This document shows, piece by piece, positions 57,530 to 64,000 of a DNA stretch of 64,000 nucleotides (position 1 is its first letter; the number at the start of each line of letters is the position of its first letter). The DNA comes from Triglochin maritima (lineage: Eukaryota > Streptophyta > Magnoliopsida > Alismatales > Juncaginaceae), in the NCBI GenBank assembly GCA_963682175.1, contig OY821791.1, positions 17,140,542 through 17,204,541 of the forward strand, read 5' to 3'. Position numbers and translations under genes: made by a program. The notes beneath the pieces are model-generated. The model was not told where the DNA came from, did not search any database, and worked only from the letters and a program-made list of their open reading frames with translations.

Positions 57530-58560
57530 ACTATACATAGAAGCATGATTTCGATGAGATTTGCAACACCAAAAGGAAAATGATACAAATAGTAAGCACC
57601 AATTCCTCAGAAAATGAACATCCAATGTCCCTCCCAAAAAATTATATCTCAAAACTAAAAAGAAACCGAACAAGCAACATCAACACTTTAAATGAATCGC
57701 AACTAAGAGCAAGGAATCTGCTGGTATGAGCATAACCCATGCTCGACTAATACTCTGATTCATTATTTGACTGATACCAAATTCATTACGTGACACACAC
57801 CTCATGTCTAGTGAATAGTTAATTTAAAAGGACAAGTGAGTGAAAAACATGAGGTAATATAACTCACATTCAAGTTAGAACCAGGCAAGAATACTTTCAA
57901 ACCAAACCAACAGATCCAAAAGCGACATCTTGGACAAGCTGAGGAAGTACGCTTTCAAACCATATCAGTAGATTTGGAAGCAAAGCTACCTCACTTAGTA
58001 TTCTTTCCGGGCTCCTTCTTGACGACTTCGTCCGTGTATAGAATCTCAAACTTAACTACAATTACAACCCCAAACTTCTCCATAACAACACATAGAAGCA
58101 CGATTCTAAGCACATTTGCAACATCGCAGTCCAAAAGGGTATACAAATAGTAAGCATCAATTCCTCGTAAAACTAGGGGAACACCAACATCAAAATACAA
58201 TGTATGAACCTCGTCACACAGAGTTCCCTAAACAAATTATTCCTTAAAACAAAAACTCAGCTAGCGACACTTAAAATGAATGGCAACGCCTAAGAGCAAG
58301 GGATTAGCTTGTATGAAATTAATCCATAATAAAACATGATTCATCATTTGACACATACCCACGTGCAATCGACAATTATTTATAAATGAGAGACTGAAGG
58401 AAAAAAATAAGGTGATCTAACTCGAACCACACAAGTATGCTTTGAAACCATACCAACAGATCCCGAAACAGCACCTGACCTCGCAAACATAGGCACGATT
58501 TGAAACCATACCAGCAGATCCGGAAGCGGAGCAACCTCACTTGGACTTCTTTCCGGGCTT
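57530..58560 (-). repeat. Tandem duplication of the RPL6 3' region (about 550-bp period)
   Basis: Blocks 57895-58015 and 58440-58560 match: TTTGAAACCATACCA or CTTTCAAACCATATCA, CAGATCC, and TTCTTTCCGGGCT near the coding end. Blocks 57535-57625 and 58085-58180 also match (ACATAGAAGCA, ACAAATAGTAAGCA, TCAATTCCTC). On the minus strand the left copy encodes a diverged tail ILYTDEVVKKEPGK plus stop (57991-~58044), corresponding to the last residues of RPL6. It is a fragment, not a second gene. Confidence 0.72.
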
Positions 58561-58845
58561 CTTCTTGACGATCTCGTCTATGTACAAAATCCCCTTCCCC
58601 TTGTACGCATCGGGGGGCTTGAGGCTGCGGACATCGCCGGCAAACTGCTTGACGCGCTGCTCGTGGATGCCGGCGCAACAGACGATGTTAGGCTTGAAGC
58701 AGAAGACGCGGACGGCAGGGGGCACCGCCACCTCAACCTCGTGGCTGTAACCTAACTTCAGGTATAGCATCCGCCCCTCCGTCTCCGCTCGGGCTTTGAA
58801 CCCCACCCCCACGATCTTCAGGAACCGGAAGAACTTCGCCTCCAT
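58537..58845 (-). CDS. RPL6: Mitochondrial ribosomal protein L6 (bL6/uL6 family), nuclear gene
   Basis: This intact 102-codon frame begins MEAKFFRFLKIVGVGFKARA and ends VKKKPGKKSK. That is the plant mitochondrial 60S L6 protein, a short version of bacterial L6 keeping the C-terminal half. The motif LKLGYSHEV is the L6 RNA-binding signature region, followed by VPPAVRVFCFKPN, GIHEQRVKQFAGDVR and KPPDAYKGKGI. It should be imported into mitochondria and sit near the GTPase centre of the large subunit. The length equals what I recall for the Arabidopsis protein. There is no intron within the frame. It is the only convincing host gene in the window; its 3' region is tandemly duplicated. Confidence 0.92.
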   Translation of the reverse strand: MEAKFFRFLKIVGVGFKARAETEGRMLYLKLGYSHEVEVAVPPAVRVFCFKPNIVCCAGIHEQRVKQFAGDVRSLKPPDAYKGKGILYIDEIVKKKPGKKSK

Positions 58846-58932
58846 TCGGGATTTGAGATGGAGGGTTAGGGTTTTCGGGTGAAATTCAGTTATTCGAATG
58901 CTGGTAAAAAAACAAAAAAAAGAGCACGCGAC

Positions 58933-58980
58933 AACTCGGGTTACTGGAGTCCAATATCCTGACCGCTAGACCGTGGGACC
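58933..58980 (-). pseudogene. tRNA-Gln-like remnant
   Basis: The minus strand reads GGTCCCACGGTCTAGCGG, then TCAGGATATTGGACT, CCAGTAACCCGAGTT. These match the acceptor, D-arm, anticodon-stem and start of the T-arm of a plant tRNA-Gln, but the anticodon-loop bases (CTGAAT or TTGAAT) and the rest of the T-arm and acceptor are missing. It lies about 90 bases upstream of the RPL6 start and cannot make a functional tRNA. A SINE head is an alternative. Confidence 0.6.
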
Positions 58981-58984
58981 AATG

Positions 58985-59655
58985 TCCCTTCAAATTTAAA
59001 AGATTTCTACATGGCAAAAAATCAAAACAAGGACATCAAAGCTAAACTTTTGCTCCGTGTACAGATCCATCTTAGGTGGATGTTTTGTTAAACAAGTTTT
59101 TCAAAAGTTATTTCTTTTGATATGTTTTTGGTCACTCCTTTCGAAGTTAGAGTTTCAACAAGATAGGACGGTTGGGGACCAACAACTACTTACCCTGCTT
59201 AAAATATATAGGTCAACGAGATGACGTGGGTTGGAAATTTGGTGATCACAACCTGCCCCGTCCTAGGCTAAGTTAAGTGGGTTAGGGATTGGTTGGCTAG
59301 TTAAATTGATTATCTAACTAGATTTTTTTCCCGATAACAAAGTTGTTGAACGGATTAGTGGAATGTTAAACTGGTTGAAATTGTGAAACTTAGTGATTAT
59401 ATGTGAGAAAGGGATGTCATGTGGTATATATGTGTGACAGTTAGGGGGAAAAATAGGATTGTGATTTATTAGTTCGATTAGGTTTTGTTGTTCTTTTCCC
59501 ATCACAAAGTGTCTATGTTGCTTCTACAAAGTGATACACAGTGAACAAAATATCAGTCTAAAAGCATCAATAGACTACACGACCTCCTAATAGTAATCTA
59601 TAAAGGAAACCTTGAAATATGTCAACGGCCTCCACGGATCGGGGTTCAGGGGTGC
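58985..59655. other. Intergenic sequence
   Basis: I see no recognisable gene or repeat here; the open frame on the minus strand at 59314-59505 has no family signature. The sequence lies between the RPL6 upstream region and the start of the next LTR. Confidence 0.5.
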
Positions 59656-60637
59656 TGTTAGAACCCTAACCCGGTTTAGGGTTAATCTTGGATTAGAAGA
59701 GGGTTAGCATGGGGAAGAGGTGAAGAACAGTGGCCTGGTGATGGGTGAGTGGTGTAGGGTTGCGGGTTACTGTGGAGAGCAGATGGGTTAGGGTTTAAAA
59801 CGTGGTTTCTTTCTCTCTCTCTCTCTCTCTCATTCTCTCAATTTCATTATTCTTCTCCTTCATCCATCTGAGGCGGCGATCGGAGGAGGCGAGGACGACG
59901 CGCAGGAAGAGGTCGGACGTCCAGAGGAGGTGCGACGCGTGCTCGAGGTCTACCCGAGGCGAGGTGTAGGAGCTCCGGCACCGTCGACTTCTCGGGGGTA
60001 AAAAGGTATGTTGACTTGTTAGTGTGGTTTTGGTTGTTCACCCAAGTGTGGGGGAGGCGTTGGTCGGCCGGGAGAGGTCGGAGATCTCTCCGGCGGCGTG
60101 TTTCTTAGTAAAACCTCGGCTGGCGCGACGTTGAAGGCGACCAACGGTCGACTGGTCCCTTCGGGCGGTCGACTGAATGTAGTGTTTTTACCCGACTTTA
60201 ACCTTCACCGGTCGAACGATGCCTTGTGGCGGTCGACCGGTAGTGCGTATTGCTGGTGAGTTGGGACTCTCTGTCTGTTTTCGGTCGACCGGTTCCTTGG
60301 GTCGTTCGACCGAAACTTAAGTGGACTGATTTCTATGCATGCTTGTTCGACCGTTGTATGTTTGTGTTCGACCGATTATATGACGTAGAATATTAGGTTG
60401 ACCCTGTCTGTTTTCGATCGACCGAGACCCCTGAGTCGGTCGACCGATAGATTTGAATTTGATGTTGACCAGACTCTGGATTTTGACCTCGTTCGGTCGA
60501 CTGGTTTTAGACCTTTGTTCGACCTTTGGGGATTGTGTTTTGAGCGCAGCGGTAGACCGTGTTAGGCGTACGGTCGACCGATTCCTTTATGGAACCGGTC
60601 GATCGATTCACCTCTTCCGGTCGACCGTTTGGGCACA
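59656..60637 (+). repeat. Truncated 5' LTR of the right-hand chromovirus
   Basis: It includes a TTTAAAAC TATA-like word (~59796), a CT repeat at 59810-59832, and GGTCGACC-type sites at 60144-60632. It stops just after GGTCGACCGTTTG, within about 25 bases of the place where the LTR at 34323 is also broken, and runs straight into protease sequence. Confidence 0.88.
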
Positions 60638-63600
60638 GTGGGGAGCTCACTCCTTCATTCCGGAGAAGTTTGCTGGCGAGTTGAGTCGGACCCTTGTGCT
60701 GCTGACTGATGTTTTGGTGGTCAGCAAACCCATGGGTGAGGTGGGCACTGTGGGGAGCTTTTTCCCCGGCACCACAGTTGCTTCGGGAGACCACGATTTT
60801 CCGGCTGATCTGTCAGTATGATGGAGGACTTCGACGTCATACTGGCGATGGACTGGCTGTCAGTACGACGTGCGAGTCTTTTTCCGCGAGAAGAAGATCC
60901 TAATTCCGATGGAGGGCTTGCCAGATGTTCTGATCAGAGGTGCGAGGAGCAGAGGGGGGCGTCTGATTGTGTTTGCAGTTAAGGCACAGAGACTGATACA
61001 GCAGGGATGCAGAGCATTCGTGGCCACGCTGGTAGTTCCTGATCCTGAGACGAGGAGACTGGAGGATATAGAGGTTGTGCAGGAGTTCCCGGATGTATTT
61101 CCAGCAGAAATTCCAGCATTACCACCGCACCGAGAGATCGAGTTCAGTATCGAGTTGGTTGCGGGTACGACACCTCAGTCGAAGGCACCGTATCGTATGG
61201 CACCTGCTGAGTTGATAGAGCTGAAGAAGGAGTTGCAGGAGTTGATGGAGTCCGGGTTCATTAGACCGAGTGTTTCTCCATGGGGAGCACCTATGCTCTT
61301 CGTGAAGAAGAAGGATGGATCGTTGCGGATGTGCATCGAGTACAGGATGTTGAATAAGGTTACCGTTCGGAACCGATACCCTTTGCTCAGGATTGATGAC
61401 TTGTTTGATCAGTTGCAGACGGCGAGAGTGTTCTCGAAGATCGATCTGCGTTCGGGTTATCACTAGTTGCGGATCAGGGAGGCAGATGTTCAGAAGACAG
61501 CCTTCAGGACGCGGTACGGGCACTACGAGTTCTTGGTGATGCCATTTGGACTGACGAATGCACCTGCAGCATTCATGGACTTGATGAATAGGACATTCCA
61601 GCCGTACCTCGATAGGTTTGTCGTGGTGTTCGTGGATGACATCTTGGTATACTCACCTGACAGGGAGCAGCATCGAGAGCACCTGAGGATTGTGCTTGGC
61701 ATCTTGAGAGATCAGCAGCTTTATGCCAAGTACACGAAGTGCGAGTTTTGGTTGGATCAGGTGGCTTTTCTGGGGCATATTGTGTCAGCAGATGTGATTT
61801 CGGTGGATCCGGCGATGGTCGGGGTTGTGACTCAGTGGAGGGCCCCGACGAGCGTGACGGAGATCAGGAGTTTCGTGGGACTGACAGCGCTGACGCAGAA
61901 GGGCGTCAAGTTTGTTTGGTCCCAGAAGTGCGAGGACAACTTTCAGGATCTGAAGAGGCGATTGACGACATCACCTATTCTGACTCTACCGAGTGGCAGT
62001 GGAGGTTATGTGATATACTTCGATGCGTCAGGGATTGGCTTTGGCTGTGTTCTGATGCAGCACGGGAAGGTGGTGGCGTACGCTTCGAGGCAGCTCAAGG
62101 TGCACGAGAAGAACTACCCTACTCATGATCTGGAGTTAGCAGCGGTAGTTCACGCATTGAAGACCTGGCGGCACTATCTGCATGGCGAGCAGTTCGAGGT
62201 CTTCACCGATCATCAGAGTCTGAAGTATTTGTTCTCGCAGAAGGAGCTGAATATGAGGCAGCGCATATTGCTTGAGTTCATTAAGGACTACGACTTCGCT
62301 ATTTCCTATCATGTGGGGAAGACGAATTCGATGGCAGATGCACTGAGGAGGAAGGTGGAGGTTTCAGTTGTGAGTCTGTGCATCCAGGAGTGGAGGCTAC
62401 TCGAGTCATTATCAGAGTGGAGACCGTTCACAGAGGGTTTGGAGGGAGCAGTGATTGCTGGGCTTCGGGTGGAGCCGCAGACTGTCTCACGGGTGGTTCA
62501 GGCTCAGCAGGGGGATGATGAGTTAGCTGGTCTGCTACAGTTAGCTTCCAGAGATGGATCAGACTTCAGTGTAGGGGTTGATGGTGGTTTGAGGTTCAGG
62601 AGTCGGATCTGGGTGCCGAAGGTCGATGGGCTGAGAGATGACATTATGGAGGAGGCACACAGAGCTAGATACACCATTCACACGGGGAGCACAAAGATGT
62701 ATAAGGACCTGCAGCGGAACTTCTAGTGGAAGGGCATGAAGAGGGACATCGCAGAGTTTGTGGAGAGATGCTTAGTCTGTCAGCAGGTGAAGATTGAGCA
62801 TCAGAGACCAGCAGGACCGATGCAGTGTATTGAGCTTCCTGAGTGGAAGTGGGAGCACGTGACGATGGATTTTGTCACAGGATTGCCAAAGACGAGGAGA
62901 TTCCATGACGCGATTTGGGTGATAGTCGATCGACTGACCAAGTCGGCGCACTTCTTAGCGATCAGGACGACGTTGCCTTTGGAGGGTCTAGCTAAGTTGT
63001 CCGTGGAGGAGATAGTCAGGTTGCATGGAGTGCCAGTGAGCATCATCTCCGATCGAGATCCTCGATTTACTTCCAGATTTTGGGGGAGTCTGCAGCAGGC
63101 TTTGGGGACGCGTCTGAGGTTCAGTACAACGTTTCATCCGCAGACAGATGGTCAGTCAGGGAGGACGATTCAGACCTTGGAGGATATGCTGAGAGCATGC
63201 ACACTGGATTGGGCAGGGCACTGGGATGAGCACTTGCCGCTGATAGAGTTCGCCTACAACAACATCTACCACTCGAGTATTGGGATGGCACCATACGAGG
63301 CGTTGTACGGGAGGCCTTGCAGATCACCGGTATGCTGGAGTGATGTGGGCGAGAGGCAGTTAGTGGGGCCAGAGATCGTGCAGATGTATGCAGAAAAGGT
63401 GGATGAGATCAGGAGGAGGTTGTCCACCGCACAGAGCAGGCAGAAGAGTTATGCTGATCGATGCAGACGGGTGTTGAGTTTCTAGGTGGGCGATCATGTG
63501 TTTCTGAAGATTTCCCCAGCCCGAGGTGTGATGAGGTTTGGGAAGAAGGGGAAGCTCAGTCCGAGGTATGTTGGGCCGTTTGAGATCCTCGATAGAGTTG

Positions 63601-63908
63601 GAGAGGTTGCCTGCCGGATTGCATTGCCACTGCAGTTTTCGGGTCTTCACAACGTCTTCTATGTTTCGATGTTGAGGAAGTACGTTGCAGATCCAGCTCA
63701 CGTGATTGAGATAGCAGTGCCAGAGATTCAGCAGGACTTATCACTCGAGGAGAGACCAGTCGAGATAGTCGATCGCATGGATCATCAACTCAAGAGGAGG
63801 ACCATTCCGATGGTGAAGGTCAGGTGGCAGCATCACAGTGAGCGCGAGGCCACTTGGGAGATCGAGGAGGAAGTCAGAAGGCAGTATCCAGAGCTTTTTG
63901 GTGAGTAG
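60638..63908 (+). pseudogene. Chromovirus Pol: protease to chromodomain, inactivated
   Basis: The frame enters at HSFIPEKFAGEL of the protease; the catalytic Asp part is deleted. RT ([28 protein letters not shown]), RNase H, integrase and chromodomain follow. Damage: a shift at ~60820; TAG at 61464 (for Gln), 62724 (for Trp) and 63483 (for Glu); an 18-residue in-frame deletion in the RT-RNase H connection (SFVGL joined to TALTQKG, ~61880); and integrase Glu replaced by Gly (QSGRTIQ, codon 63159-63161). It therefore cannot be active. Confidence 0.93.
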
Positions 63909-63951
63909 TTTGCCTTGATTTCGGGACGAAATCCTTTTAAGTTGGGTGGAT

Positions 63952-64000
63952 TGTTAGAACCCTAACCCGGTTTAGGGTTAATCTTGGATTAGAAGAGGGT
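63952..64000 (+). repeat. Start of the 3' LTR of the right-hand chromovirus
   Basis: TGTTAGAACCCTAACCCGG repeats the start at 59656, preceded by a PPT-like TAAGTTGGGTGGAT at 63938-63951. The remainder lies beyond the right edge. Confidence 0.92.

Larger units (their letters stand above)
59656..64000 (+). mobile_element. Internally deleted chromovirus, right end outside the window
   Basis: It starts with TGTTAGAACCC at 59656 and has the same LTR beginning again at 63952. Between them are a truncated 5' LTR, then protease through chromodomain. The rest of the 5' LTR, the primer site and gag are missing. The pol is a close relative of that at 46639-52382, but the LTR start differs (TGTTAGAACCCTAACCCGG against TGTTAGCCCC), so it is a sister family. 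Confidence 0.92.

Noticed and set aside
57991..58200. Open frame on the minus strand downstream of RPL6 as a second ribosomal protein gene
   Set aside because: Only the last 15-20 codons resemble RPL6; the rest matches the duplicated flank. It is a duplicated fragment.
58376..58678. 100-residue minus-strand frame overlapping RPL6
   Set aside because: It is a shadow in another frame of the RPL6 coding sequence and its 3' flank.
60638..63908. Recoding of TAG as an amino acid in the right-hand chromovirus
   Set aside because: One TAG replaces Glu, one Gln and one Trp; other lesions (deletion, integrase Glu to Gly) show simple decay.

Overview
This window is nuclear DNA of a flowering plant, probably a eudicot although I cannot name the species. 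The evidence is the content: Ty1/copia and Ty3/gypsy chromovirus LTR retrotransposons, a plant-type LINE with a zf-RVT tail, a hAT DNA transposon and one nuclear gene for mitochondrial ribosomal protein L6. No bacterial-type operons, CRISPR arrays or rRNA genes are present. More than 90% of the window is transposable-element DNA, much of it nested, and most reading frames are broken.

Layout. Positions 1-4839 hold a Ty1/copia element on the minus strand. From about 4.98 kb to 34.3 kb a single old LINE forms the spine. It survives in five blocks (ORF1 knuckle, endonuclease plus start of RT, RT core, RT end plus zf-RVT, tail), pushed apart by four insertions: a copia-like LTR at 5714-~9345 containing a solo gypsy LTR (6221-8352); a non-autonomous gypsy element at 10755-20969 (duplication AAGAG) containing two solo LTRs; an LTR stub at 21453-22823; and a decayed chromovirus at 23832-33911 (duplication GGATA) containing a solo LTR. 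From 34323 to 54570 there is a three-LTR tandem chromovirus flanked by ACAAC. Its gag is split by a solo LTR (39016-46638), which itself carries a young gag-only copia-like element (40412-45742). Its pol is split by another solo LTR (49123-51152). Then come a defective hAT (54657-56648, 8-bp duplication GTAGAAAC), the RPL6 gene (58537-58845, minus strand) with a duplicated 3' segment and a tRNA-Gln-like remnant beside it, and a further chromovirus from 59656 that runs off the right edge.

How it works together. RPL6 is the only host gene I can support. Everything else is retrotransposon machinery: gag (particle), protease, reverse transcriptase, RNase H, integrase and, in the chromoviruses, a C-terminal chromodomain. 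The gag-only element presumably depended on enzymes supplied by relatives. The least expected pattern is a palindromic motif, CGGTCGACCG with half-sites such as TTCGACCG. It recurs dozens of times inside the LTRs of several otherwise unrelated families, and in the copia-like families it sits just upstream of the TATA box. It is absent from the LINE, the hAT, the first copia element and the ACCGCAAG-type LTRs.
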